Source: Neelides folsomi (taxonomy: Eukaryota > Arthropoda > Collembola > Neelipleona > Neelidae). Taken from it: a stretch of 64,000 nucleotides of DNA. How positions within the stretch are numbered: position 1 is the stretch's first letter; each line of letters begins with the position of its first letter. The position numbers were made by a program, and so were the translations under genes. Positions 10,101 through 22,900 of this stretch are shown here, piece by piece. The notes beneath the pieces were generated by a model. It was not told the DNA's origin. It saw only the letters and a list, made by a program, of their open reading frames with translations, and made no database searches. The stretch spans positions 124,001-188,000 of the forward strand of contig JAQGBZ010000064.1 of assembly GCA_034687125.1 (NCBI GenBank), read 5' to 3'.

Positions 10101-10284
10101 ATCTAATTGTAGGGGAATCGGGGGGAGAGAAGCGGAGCGAGAAAAGAGGGAAGAATGGGAGGAGAGTGAACAGAAGAAGATTCGTGATAGCATCCTTTCT
10201 CTCTCGAAACTTCGGTGGCCTCCGAAGGATCCCGAGATTCAAGAGAATCCTCACGTCAACAATATTTGGCCTCTTAGTACTTAA
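7142..10284 (+). CDS. DNAAF1: DNAAF1 (LRRC50), dynein axonemal assembly factor 1, short form (7 exons)
   Basis: Exons 7142-7188, 7269-7360, 7465-7686, 9511-9653, 9773-9871, 9960-10024 and 10113-10284 total 840 nt (279 aa). DNAAF1 is a cytoplasmic leucine-rich-repeat protein needed to preassemble outer and inner dynein arms before they enter cilia or flagella. The N-terminus matches the family strongly ([39 protein letters not shown]). LRRs follow at residues ~47-190 ([97 protein letters not shown]). The LRR cap [24 protein letters not shown]...EAW is diagnostic. A short charged coiled segment ([14 protein letters not shown]) and a 40-residue tail end the protein, so the long C-terminal region of vertebrate and fly homologues is missing. 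Intron 3 (1824 bp) holds a hAT transposon, and the other introns are 80-119 bp. In a ciliate-free arthropod body the gene points to flagellated sperm or ciliated sensory neurons. Confidence 0.95.
7691..7698 (+). repeat. hAT target-site duplication, left copy (overlaps splice donor)
   Basis: GTTATAAA, identical to 9438-9445. Its first two bases complete the GTGAGT donor of DNAAF1 exon 3 at 7687-7692, so the insertion left the 5' splice site intact. Confidence 0.9.
8537..8685. repeat. Direct duplication inside the hAT element
   Basis: Two diverged tandem units share CTTGAGCATTTTCAAT, a GCGTTTTAA/GCGCTTTAA word and CAGCGC(G)AA. They are spaced about 77 bp apart, and only the left unit has the extra AA before the GCG word. 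Confidence 0.7.
8812..9297. repeat. Long internal palindrome in the hAT element
   Basis: Arms of roughly 215-225 bp (about 8812-9036 and 9085-9297) are inverted copies around a ~50-bp loop. The outer parts are nearly identical (for example TTATGTAACTCGCGTACAGG against its complement, and TCATAACATTTTG). The transcript of this intron would fold into a long double-stranded stem. It may be a second fold-back element nested in the hAT or an amplified internal part of it. Confidence 0.85.
9438..9445 (+). repeat. hAT target-site duplication, right copy
   Basis: GTTATAAA immediately after the right terminal repeat. It matches 7691-7698 exactly. Confidence 0.9.
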
Positions 10285-10918
10285 TTGCTATTACAATAAA
10301 TATTCACTTTCACTTTAATAAACAAACACAAGGATTAATTTCTCTACTTTGATACAAATATTATTTTATATAAACTAACGAAATATGGTACAAAATTATT
10401 ATTAGACCTATTTATATTACATATGTATCATACTGTATTATAGTTTTTACATTTATTGATAATATTATTGAACGTTCTTTTTAATTCATGCAAATATCGT
10501 AATACACATTCATTGTACATTGTAAAAGTAGAATATCTACATCTAATTATTTGTACAGTTTTTACAATGATAATACATTTATAGTAATGTTGTAAGTAAA
10601 AAATCTCTTTTTATAATCTTAAATATAATATTTGATTGCGTGACTTTGATTGGTAGTTAAATATTATTTTCACATCCTTCATTAAATATTAGGGTGAGCT
10701 TAAAAATACATTTTCAATATATTTTATCTTTAAATTTAATTATCCGTATTATTTAAAACTTGAGTCGTCGTACACACATGCATCACAAAGTGATTTACAC
10801 ATTTATTAGTATTTTGAGTCATCCTACCGTTTGATCGATTCGCATTCTCAACCACTATTTACAGTCGTAAGTACAAAATTGGAAATAATTAAAATAAAGA
10901 TTAATTGAGTCTATAAAG
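10285..10918. other. Convergent 3' UTR spacer of DNAAF1 and CLCA
   Basis: 634 bp of AT-rich DNA between two tail-to-tail genes. A plus-strand AATAAA at 10295-10300, 11 bp after the DNAAF1 stop, and a minus-strand signal (TTTATT read on plus) at 10802-10807, about 110 bp past the CLCA stop, are the likely polyadenylation signals. No ORF of note. Confidence 0.6.
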
Positions 10919-13900
10919 CTACACAAAAGAAATATGCCTTGTTCTTTTCTTATTACTATTTGGTATTGACATTATTGAACCACCGTATGTCGAGCCGTTC
11001 ATAATTGAAGGACTATCATACTCGATCCCTGAAGGCATATGAATAACTTTATGGAAACTTCCCCTTCCTCTCGCCTTGAACCCGCCCTCATCGTCGTCTG
11101 ACCTTTCTTGCGGCAAACTCGTGTCGAAGTTGACTCTCGTCACATGGTGACCATTCGCACTCATGTACTGCGGTCCGTTTGAGACCAAATGGCCATTATG
11201 ATGTGAGTAATAGGAGCTTCCTGGGGTTCCCATTCCATCACTCACATGAACGGTCTCATTGCTCCCACCACCATCAGAAGGCTTCGAATCGACTGAGCTT
11301 GAGTCGTGGGTTTGTCCTGTTGATCCAGACCCGGCATACATGTCCCGATAAATTGACCCGACTGGAGGAGCGCAAAGGGCTGAAGCCGGAATGTAGGAAT
11401 TCGCTGCTTCGGCAAGGTATGGCCCATTGATCCCACTGATTTTCGGAGGTTGATTGCTGGACGTTTCCGTTGTATTGCTTTCATTTTCCCAACAACAAAG
11501 ACCGTCTTTGGCTACGACCTGAGGTCCTTTCCCGTTGTTCGTCACGTAAATGTTGTGGTAAGCTGGAGGTGCTTCAGTATTTTTATTTTTGTTCCTCTTC
11601 ATGAAAACAAGAACGAGGATGAAGGTGGAAACAAGGAGGAAAAACGCTGCTGCTCCACCAACAATTAAATAAAATTCTAATTCGTTCAATCCGCGAATCC
11701 AAGTTGCTCCGGCTTGGAATACATTATCAGCTTTGTTGTTCCTTGATGAAGTGAGATTCGAAACAAGAGCGTCGTCTTCCCAAGCGTCAATGATCTTCAA
11801 TGTTGGGGATGTTGGAGCTTCTTTGATTAAAACGGAAACAAGATTTGAAACTTTTCCTCTGTTGGATTCAGCGTCGATGGCCACAATTCCATAATAGAAA
11901 ATCTCATTGGACCATGGGACTCCGACATTGCAGCTTTGTCTCACTCCAACTTCTACAGGCTCAGGCGTAAGTGAACTGTGAACTAATATTCCTTGAGTTC
12001 CAAAATTCTCGTTTGTGAGTGCATCTCGGGAAGTGTAACAGCGGATTTCATATCTTGCAGCTATTTGTAAAATATCCATTGTAAGTAAAATTCCTTATAT
12101 TGTAATAATAAAAAAGTTTAAATAGGATTTGTTAAATTTTTTACCTTTTCCTTTATCGAAATCTCCACCAGGAGCCGTCCAGCTGAGCTTTACTTCTGAA
12201 GTCGAGTCGACTACTCGTTCAACTCTCAAATCCGTCACTCGTCCAGGTGGATATGGATCCTCACCGAAAGGAACTCCTTGTTTAACTTGGAAAGAACTTC
12301 CAGCCATTTTCCGCGTAAATGATCCAGTAGGGATTGTTGCAATGTGGGGAACACTACTTCCACAACATGTAGCCGAATCTAAAAAAGATACAAAGAACGT
12401 TAATAACTAAATAGGGAAAATCGGGGGAAATGCTTCAATTCCTTCAATGGTTTCTAATCCCATTGAAACTTGATCCAGATATTGACACATTGGAAAAATT
12501 CCAAAGAAATGGAATTTTTTAGAGCGAAAACCTTAAAATTGAACTATGGTTGAATATTTACCTAAATGTCCTCTGGTGATGTTGGTATGGACCGGAACGA
12601 CAGCGAGACCATTGTTGTCATCAATGTGAGCCGTAATAGAGAAAAGGCCTGGGTTCGGACCCAATTGGGTGAAATAAGCCGAGTAAATTCCATCGCCCCA
12701 GGTAATGTCAGGATCTATTGAAAAGAATTAATATTTTAATCTCTCTATTCATCCCTTTTCATGGCTCATTGAACCTTTAATTACAAAGAATTATTGAAAA
12801 AGTACAAACCTCCGTTGCCAGTGTCCAAAAGTCGTACGTTGAGGGTATTCGGCCCATGATGGTGGAAATGTCCAGGAAGAGATACGGTGGCAGTTACATT
12901 TGCATTGAGCACGGGGAGTTCTCCTTGAAGAACTTGAGCAAAGAGCAAAACCACTTCAGAGTTTCCAACAGCGAGAGCGGATGGTCCACGAACGACTTTA
13001 TTCCAGAATTTGACAGAAATTGATTCCGGCTTCCTTGACTCGGTAATTACGTCGACGGAAACTTGCTTAGGAATTCTGTCTTGATAGAACTTAATCACGT
13101 AGGACCAAACCCCGTTCTAGAAATGACAATAAGAAGATATACATGAAGTAATGAGTCTCGGAAACAACGAGTTGATTACTCTTACTGCCTTAATAAGAAA
13201 ATCGTAAATTATCCACACATAAAATATTCGTCATTGTGAATTAAGGAAAGATCATTCATTATTTTTTCAAGTCCAGAAGGGACGGGTGTTCGATGGGCCA
13301 TCAATTAATTCAATTCCTCCCTATGTTCCCTCGTTGAAATCCACAGTGCTTAAATATCTCGGACTTCCCTTTTTCACTCCCTTCGACGAACAATGGAATT
13401 GGAGATGTGTAAAAAGAACGGTTGCTAATAATAGAAAAATCGGCTTGGACATACCTCGCTGACACCGGGGATCTTGAGGAAAACGAGTCCTTCAGTCTGA
13501 AGAGGCAATTCGAATTCCTTCCCTGTGGGGCTCACTAATTGCAATCCATCAACATCACCGGACTCCTCCGTCGTCACCGTCACCCAAGTGTTCCGGCCCA
13601 AAGACTCCTCGATCGTGAACTTCCCTCTGCTCTGCCACTCGTTGTCCGGCATGTGCTTCTCTTCGTACACCTGAGGAGACATTTATTAATTATTCCCATG
13701 TTCGACAGGTTCGTAATGAGTCTGTCAGACTCGCCACTTGCTATGCATTTGCACACATATAAACGGCTATTTAATGCACCATATAACTTGATGATATATT
13801 GAATGAACGTATTTTGGAATTACACAAAGTACGTTTTACAACAGTTAAAATGATTTTTATGTCCAATCCTTACCTTATTGAGCGGTAGGCCAATGTTCTT

Positions 13901-16900
13901 GGAAATGATTTCAAGAAACACATTGTTAAGTTCTTCATTCTGCTCTAAATTCGATTGGCGATTTGTGGCTTCAGGCATTTTGAACAACCCACCAGACCCG
14001 GCAAGGCGGATGAGTTCCGAAGACTCGTTCGCGTACGTGATGAGGACGAGTCGAACGGGAGAATTGTCCATCATTTTCGTCATCTTTTCCCATTCTCGGG
14101 CAGAAAGGCGGGAGGGAGAGCCGCTCACAATGACCAAAGTCGTTGGCCCAACGTTCTCGTTCGATGATTTGATTAGCTGTAATGAGATTCCAAATGAAAT
14201 TGGGTGGAAAAGGGCGAAGATGTTGGTGATTAGTAATTAGAGCTCGTTAGGGTGTCTCCTCATTAGGAAGCTCAAGAGGACATCGGCTCCACTGACTGAG
14301 CGGGATTTGGTCCGCGTAGGTTTTAACTACGAGAAAATAACCACCTTGGTCCTATGTAATTTCAAACCCACATCTCTCCCCTTTTGTTGCCTCTTCACAG
14401 AGGAAGTGGTGGAGATTTGTTTTACAATAATAACATTATGATATGATCTCCTCGGCTCCGTCGCCCTCTTAAAGAAACGGAGGCGATAAATCGCAATTTA
14501 CCTTCAGACTCAAAAGGAAGTCTTATACTTACAATTAGTACGGGGCTTTTAAGAATTGAAACAATATTCCGCGAGATTACGGAAGAATGTGACGTTTTTA
14601 AAACCTCACATATTCCTAAACATTTATCTAGCTGCATATTCTTCAAAAAAGCCATAATACGCACTTTTTCTCAGGATAATATTTGCTCATTATGGGCCTA
14701 CTCATATTTTTATGAGTTGTGGACATTATTCATTATCAAAAGAATTCCTCAATTTTTACCTTGAAGGCCGTCTTAAGAGCGCAAGAAAGACATGGATCCT
14801 CAGAAGACAGAGGTCTCAGTGGAATTCGCCCATGGAGATGGTCGCGATTGTGAGTTGTGGCGATTGTGAGTGGGAGGCTGACGATTGCTGGAGTTGAGGA
14901 ATTTCCGGTGTAGGACACGACACCGAGTTCGACTCCGCTTGGGATATAGTGGAACATTCGGTAGAGACTTCGCCGAACATTTCCCCATCGGTTCTATTAT
15001 AAATAAGAGGAGGATATGATTAATTTATGAGTTCAGGATAAGGAGGGGTTCCTCCGCTCTGGTTTCTCAATAAGGGCACGAGGGACAAATTTATTAGGTT
15101 GCCATACATGATCGTTCATCGTTTTCGTCCGGTCGAGGAGGAAGATCATACGGTGAGACTTTGCAGTCACATAGGTGAAGGAAGTTGGAGGAACTCCAGA
15201 ACGGTCAGTCGATGAAGACGTGCTGCTGCTCACCTTCTCGCTCCCCTTGTTGTTCTCATCTCTATATAGGGAATTATGAGAACATGAAAGATATTGTACA
15301 ATTTATGATATTTTTTATCTCAATCTAACACTAACATAAATGTAATATAACCGAACCGAAGGTGGGGAATAGGATATATGAAATATACATTTAATATTTA
15401 TATAGGGGACAGAGCACACGTAAGATGTGAGTGTAAAAAATGAAATAAATGTCTTCTTATTAGTATGTATTATTGATGAAAGGTTGGGAGTTTGGGAGTT
15501 GTTTGAGATTTGGCTCTGAGCTGACAAGCCCAGTTATATTTTACAATCATTTGAAGTTTCGGGAGGAAGATGGATAATTTCATCGTGGAAATTTGATGTC
15601 TTCCCTGCCCCGAACTTCCATTTGTAGTCGGACAAGGGTAGAGCTCACGTGGAGCATATTATAATTTAAAAGAGGTTCGATGGACCACCGTCCCTCCCAT
15701 TCCTAAAAATCCTCTCTCTTGACCCCTTTGTCTCTCTCCTTATCCGACTCGCAAGATCAACTCCCAATAATCCCACCTTCAATCAGGATCAGTTCTTAAT
15801 ACATTATTAATACTATTGATGCTCAGACTTACACATTGTGCGCAAAGTCGCTGTGTTCTCTCATCACTTCCCAAATGCTCCGGCCGTCGCATAAAAAGTT
15901 CTGCTTGGTAGGCGTCGTTCGGATATGCGCCTTCTCGTTGCAGAATTCGTTTACCTTTGAAGGAGAGGGAAGAACATTTATAAATTAAACCCTTCTTACA
16001 ATTTACACTTGTTAAATACAGACTCCTATACACCTAATCCTCTCTTCTGCCCCTGTGGACTCACAAAACTTCAACAGGCTGCACATACGAAAACTAATAT
16101 AATAAGAATCTAATAAATATAGGGGCTCATGTGTATAATATTGCATATTTGAATCTAATATGATCCTTAACGTTGATACTCGACTCAATATGTAATACTG
16201 TAAAATACGTAATATTATAGTTTGTATATCCCCAAACTCTTCTTTGCTCATTTTTCTCCCTGAGCATGTGGGCTACAAAGGAAATCAGCAAAGAGTTAAT
16301 TTATGGACTCGAGAAGGGAAGATAAGGTGCACACGCCTAATGGCTCCTATTCCTTTTAACTCCCTTTGACTCCTTCTTAAAACTCCTTTGGTTGGTGTGA
16401 GTGGTGTGCATTGTATCTCAGTGTTTTAAGCATAAGATTACTTCCTCACTCTCATTCTCATAACGACTCCTGAAGCCTTTTTTCATTCTTCAAACCTTCT
16501 AAACAAATATATTAGTCGAGTTATCGGCCTACGCACTTCGGCAGTCTTGAAATGATTTGAATATCCTTCCTAACTAACTTTATTATTCCGTATTCAAACT
16601 TCGACTTATCCTTACCGTTGGATCCAGGGGCAGTGACATGAGAGATCGCTGTGGTGTCGTCGGCTCCAAATTCTTTTCACTTTTCTCCTCGCATTTCTCC
16701 CCGTCTCCACAGGTCCTAATTTAAAAAGAAAGAATTTTAATTTTCTTGCATAAAATGCCTTGAATATTACGCATATTTGTACAAGGGGAGTTATGGGTGT
16801 TTGTGCGTATATTTACAATTGTAAGGTTAAGGTAATGCATGTTGGGGAGATAAGATGGAAAAGGTAACAATTTACCTCAAATTCCTTATGAAGAAATTAC

Positions 16901-19900
16901 GCATATTTAGAATTAAAGATAAATATTTCCTTCAAAGGACTCTCCTAACAGGATTCAGAGATTCGAGGGAAATCATGAAATCTAAATTGCTCATTTGCTT
17001 CACATGTTAATCTTCATCTCGCCGAGTGAGTTGGGGATGAATTTAATTTATTATTTTTCCTTTTCATTTAAATGTAAAGGGAAATATAGGAGGGGGAGGG
17101 AGGCTGATGACTCTGATGAGAAGTCAAGATACGTTACCAATTTAAAGGAATTGTAATGTCCCACAGACGTCTCTTATCTCTCCCATGGTTGTATATGGGG
17201 GAGTCGACAATTGTGATGAAGTTTTCAAGAGATGAAATTGTTTATTCGGGCAACTCACCGATTGAGATGACAAGCGGTCTGGACAAGTTTCCCATTCTGG
17301 TCGACAAACTCGGCTGGGTATTTCTCATCATGAGCGAATCCATTCTCATCGAAGACTCCGTAGCGATACTTGGCCCATTCTCGAACAAGAAGGCGAGCTG
17401 GAATTCATAAAATTATATTTCACATTAAATTACCATTCACGAACCATGTGATTAGCCCTCAGTCTTATTTAATGTGGCACAACTGTGGAGAATCGACCCT
17501 CTTTATTCTTTTACCTTAAACTCCAATGCCCTTTTTCATCCCAAACCCTTAATAGCCCATCAAGTTAAATATCTCCTTATTACTTGATATACAAAATAAA
17601 TTACATTGTCTCCTCCGCCTACGTATTTCAACGTCACTTCAATTCATTATCAACTCCGCTGATCTCATTATAATTGCACTCTCAGGACTTCATTAATGAC
17701 CGATGGAGTCAATGATAATTTTTAACAATTTCTCGGTTCACTGCTTCTCTCGGAAAAAGATGTTTTGACGGAAAAGTTTTTTATATTTTTCTCAATCCTA
17801 CTAATAATTTATTTCTCCTCCTTACTTTTACTCATTAAGTACGCAAACTTGGGTCTGGTAATGAAACATTAAGTGAAGAAGATGGATAGGAGAATGAGCT
17901 TTAATTATAGCCCCAAAGTTGACTTATTTCTTCATCAGACGCTCAAATTAATATTTTGACAGGGTTATCAATTGCGGGTCGCCCTCGCATGGAGGAAACT
18001 CATTTTTAACCGGGAAAAAACTCTGACCTTCAGTCAGTTTCGTAAAACCTCCTTCCCTCTCGGCTCCCAATTTGTAAAGTATTGTAAAAGAAGGAGTCTT
18101 GAAAGGAAGCCACATTCTATTCAGAGGGCCAGCCAGGAAGGTAAAAAATCAATTAGAATGATACAGATAGAAAGGGAATCCACGAGATTGACTCTCAACA
18201 TCAATTATTCTATTCGAGATGCGAGTGTTGAAAATGATTTGTGGTTCTATTCCTCCTTCTGCCTCTCCATAACTTATCCCTTTTATCCAGTTCATCTGGC
18301 CCACTAGGAAAAAGTTTTTACAGCATTTCCTCCTGCATTAACTATTCCTATACGTTTTGGATCATTTGATCTTAAAGCATTTGAATATTAAGGTGATCGT
18401 ACGTAACTATATTATTTATTATGTATGTATGTATGTGTATTTAAATTGATATATTCCACACAAGCACCTTTGAAACTTTTGTTTCAATTCCTAATTATAT
18501 TTATGTTAAGTTTGTATAAGACGGTCGAATATATTCGGCTGTCTATAAATGACAACTGTTGTGTGTGTGTGTGTTTTTGTTCCTTCGGCTATGTAAGTAA
18601 TTGCGTATGAACATGTAGCTAGATGTAATGTGGATGTAATATACTAATGATGGAGCCGAGATGATACTCCTCCTTTGGAATACAAAAGAGGGACCAGCAT
18701 ATAACAACAACATAGGGAACAAGGTTTAACACAAGGGCCTTTTATTATAAACCTCTCCTCATTAGTGACCCAACATGGCTAACGAATCTTTGTAGCCCGC
18801 AATGAGCCAAATACCAAAATTTTCAAAGGAAATCAGAGACATAAAAGCAGATTTCTGCTCCGCATCATCGCATGGCTCTTTCGAATAAAGTCAAGTGAGT
18901 CTCATTGGGATATGAAATACAACTACTCGGAGAAGATTCGAAGATTGGGACGGGTCTATAATAAAGATTTACGAGATTTTACAATTAGTCCGTCAGGTGG
19001 GTTTCTCCGTCGTCGTCTCTCTTGCTCAAGGTGGATGAGATGGAAATCATTGTGGATTCTCTTAGCAGAGGTTTGCGTGTTTGGAATCTCCTTAGCGTCC
19101 CTTCGTTATTACAAGTGTGAAAAATAGATATCAAGAACGACTTAATTGATATTCAATACCTCGACCCAAAAACAATTTCAAAGCTTCAATTCAAATATCT
19201 CAGACTCGAGTTTATATTTATATTCGCTTGTTCATAATATGGAACAATGTAGCAACATAACTATACCATACATAGGAGATCGTAAAGGATTTGTCTAAAC
19301 TGGCCATTATAAATTGAATGTCCAAAAGGCCTTCATGTGAAAAGCTGGAAGAGGATGTTGGGTAATAATGAGTGTGATGTTCGAAGGAAAGTGAGTCTTT
19401 TATAATTAGTCGAGGTGAGAGTCTCTCACCCATTTTTATATTCTTTCAGGCTGAATTATGCGTGAGGTAATGAGAGCTGCTAGTATCGGAGCAATAACAG
19501 CAAATCATCCTACTAACAATGGCAGGGTCAATTCGTCTGAATTTATTGGAGGGAACAAGATTTAAGTTGAATCAGATATTCTTAAATATTCCTTAAATTT
19601 ATATGCTTTTATCCTCGAGCCTTTTTTCTGCTTGCCTCCTTTTTCTCCAGTAATGCTTTTACCATATTGTATAGATTTTAATGATTCCAAAGAGCTGCCT
19701 TCAAGTACGTTACTCCATTAACTATTGTATCTATCTACAGATTCTCTCAATTCTTTCTTAATTCTTGTTCAATGAAGATGAAAGATTAAAATAGGAATGC
19801 GTCCTCCTCTATATAAAATATTTATCGGTATTTGGTGTCGTAATGTGTTGGGCGGTTGGAAGCTGGAAGGAACACGCGGCTTCAGTTACCTTCCGGTAAT

Positions 19901-22900
19901 TCCTCGACCTCGACCCAACAATTATTTGTAGCGGTTCAAATCCCTACAATAAATAATGATTAAACACCACTGCGATCCCTTCATTGTGAAGGAACCTTCA
20001 ATTCCCTCGGTTTGTAAAATACACGCTCCTCAATGCGTCTTCCAGCCTCTTCTAATCCTCCTTTTGAGGTGAGGAAGGAGATAAAGGTGAACTTCCAGCC
20101 CTTCCGTTTTTTCCTCCTTCCCATCCGATAAAAGACCATTCATTATCGGTTCAAATTTAGATCCAAAGGCGTGTGTGGCTTCGTTATGCAAGTTTTATCA
20201 AAATTAAGGAGGTTTCTCCTAGCTTCCAGGTTAGACTCGGGGCGACCCTTATTATCCTCCGTCACACCTGGAATCTGAAGATGGAGATGAGGGGATCATC
20301 CATCTCTCTGCTATCTCTCTCACAAACTCTTTATTATACTCTCCATGAAGGGGAGATCTCGAGGGAATCTTCAGCCGGCCAGTAGGTAGATTACTCAGGA
20401 GTTTTATAGCTCCACGTAAAAGACCGAAAAGTGTATGTATGTGGATATAGCAAGGAAGGGTTGAAGTCAGAATATTATGAAAAAACCCAACTTCCAATTA
20501 ACCTTCCATCTGTCGATATATCCTGCGGTGTTAAATTTTTATTCGTATGCATCCCATGCGCCCAATCCTCATTCCAAGAGCGAATCTCCTCGGCTGTTAA
20601 AATGAAGGAATAAGAAGAAGCTCAATGGTGGTTGTTCTACAATTCATCTCCCTTGTCCCTACTTTGTACCCTGTCGAACCTCCGTCTATAACCATTATTA
20701 AAAAGTACAGATTAATTTCTATCTATATCAGAGGTAGAATCTGCTGAGGCATCCTTACTAATAAGCGGAGAATATCAATTGAAAGTCAAATTCTCATTAT
20801 GTATTTGCTTAGAATCCGGAGATGGAGTGATATTGTCCCGTGGTTTTATAAACTTGTCATTTATTCTATGGTAAGCTCACAATTTTTTAATAAATTGAAT
20901 TGGGCAATTTGAATGGTGAACGATTCAATTTCCTTCTCCGCCCTCCGGTGTATTGAAAAAGGAGGGTTTGAAAAGGAATTCAATTTCATTCTCCGACTCT
21001 TGTAAAAAGAATAAAAAGGAGGGCGAAACAATGATCAACTCATTACAACATTATTTATCTTTATTTATTCAAGTTGCCTTTATTCCTCAAATTTCTCACA
21101 GCTTGCTAAACCTCCAGAGGTGAGACAAAGAGGAAGAGTTAATTAAAACCTCAAGTTCATTCTACCCCCACTACAGCCGGGTTTAAATGAGGCTTGTATG
21201 TGTATAGAGCCAAGTGTATAAGAAATTTTAATCCCACGTAACATAAATTGACGGCCATGTTTTGAGTTAATGGACTTGTCCGCTTATTAATTGAACTGCC
21301 TGAGATAAGCTCGTCTCTTTAGTATATATTAACTTTTAGGGTAGGTCTCCTCCGCTAAATGGTCGACCAGAGAAGAAACTTTATGGATTATGCTCCGAGG
21401 TGGAATTTGCAAAATCTCACACACTCACACATAATACATATTTAATACACTAACTAACCCTCTAAGAAGAGTCTTGTGAAAAATTTCCGGTTTCCATCCC
21501 CCCATTCTCACTTCATATAGATTATGAAAAACAATTTGAAGCTCGTGAAATTGGAGTCATGGCCTTAGAAGTCGAATTCCTCGTAGGAGGCGCCGCATCG
21601 TAATCGAATCCAATGTCAAGATCTCACAACTAATAATAATTGTAGGCTCAACAATGGCACAGCCCGTGTATAAATAAGTAAGGTACGGGACTCTCCCTCG
21701 ACGCCAGCCGGCCCTCTTTCCGTTTTTGCACAAAAAAACGGCCACAACATTGATTTGGCAAACCTCCCTTCTTGGCAATAGTCATGAGATTGGAACACGC
21801 GAGGAGGTTCGGCTTAACAACTTAAACCTTACCACCACCTTTACATCATGCATAATGTAGAGATAAGTATATATTCATTCCAAACTTGGATTATTCCCTT
21901 GACACTTCAGAAACTATAATAATAATCTTGCGAATTATCCATCTCTATGTACATTGTTGTGTTCCTTTTGTCTTCCACCGCCTTTCTTCCTCATCTCTTT
22001 TTAAAAATGACGCTTTCCTCATCATCCTCCATATTGTTCAGTGGATGATTGGGACGTCATAAAATGAAAAACTTTATTGGCACTTCCGAACCCTTCGTGA
22101 ACAACATGTACCAATAAAGTGGAAATCAAGGTCTCGTTGAACATGAACAATTTCAATTTCCTCGCCATTTTCATGTCTGCTCATTTATGATTTCATTGGA
22201 GATTCCACTTTTTCGTTCCCATTAGAATTGAGAGTCATAAAGGAATTGTTCTTACAACTTCATCCTTTCCCCTCGAGGGAGTTTGAGAATGAATGACAAA
22301 TTTTATTTTTCATAAATAATCCTTGAAAGGGAAGTGTATAGGCAAAGAGAGACCAATTGGCCATAAATCTCCCAATAACCAATATACATAATGCGAATCT
22401 TGATTCGGGAAAATTCTTGTCGAAGGAATGCAAGGCGAAGTTGAGTTTGAGGGCTCCTAACGAGCTTGTATGTGCTTTTGAACGAGGGTAGTAAATCTCT
22501 CCCAAACTCATCGGTTCCTTGTGAAATGAATGGAGGCGAGTCATAATTCCAGATTGCAAATTGATGGCCGAACTGTGTGGAGGGAAATGTGCGAAGACAT
22601 TATCTTCCCTATATTCTGTTCAGTTCCTCCTTGAGAGGTTAAGCTAATATGTATGCAATGAGCTCAGGTCGGTAAGTTGGCAGGTTTATGAAGACTTCAT
22701 CATACCAAGACACAAGGAGATTAGAAAATGAGCAGCCCCGGCCGAGCCCCATGGACCACAATTACAAATTCAGTTCCTTTATTGAAAGTGTGAGGTTGCG
22801 GAGTTGAATCTCGAGTTCCAATGAATTCCCTCCCTAAGGAGTCTGCTCGCAAAAAGGGTGAGCTGGCAAATGTGAGAACACGGAGGGTTTAAATTCCTCC

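Noticed and set aside
11179-11668. Plus-strand frames over the CLCA last exon
   Set aside because: Antisense shadows of the minus-strand CLCA tail exon, whose frame is continuous with the fibronectin-III and membrane segments.
19930-19955. GGTTCAAATCC, a second B-box-like word
   Set aside because: No cloverleaf could be built around it and no A-box is present at the proper distance.
21557-21778. Minus-strand frame containing INVVAVFLCKNG, which resembles the VVAI motif of CLCA N-termini
   Set aside because: It lies between two CLCA exons that already join in frame, and the rest of the frame is unlike CLCA.
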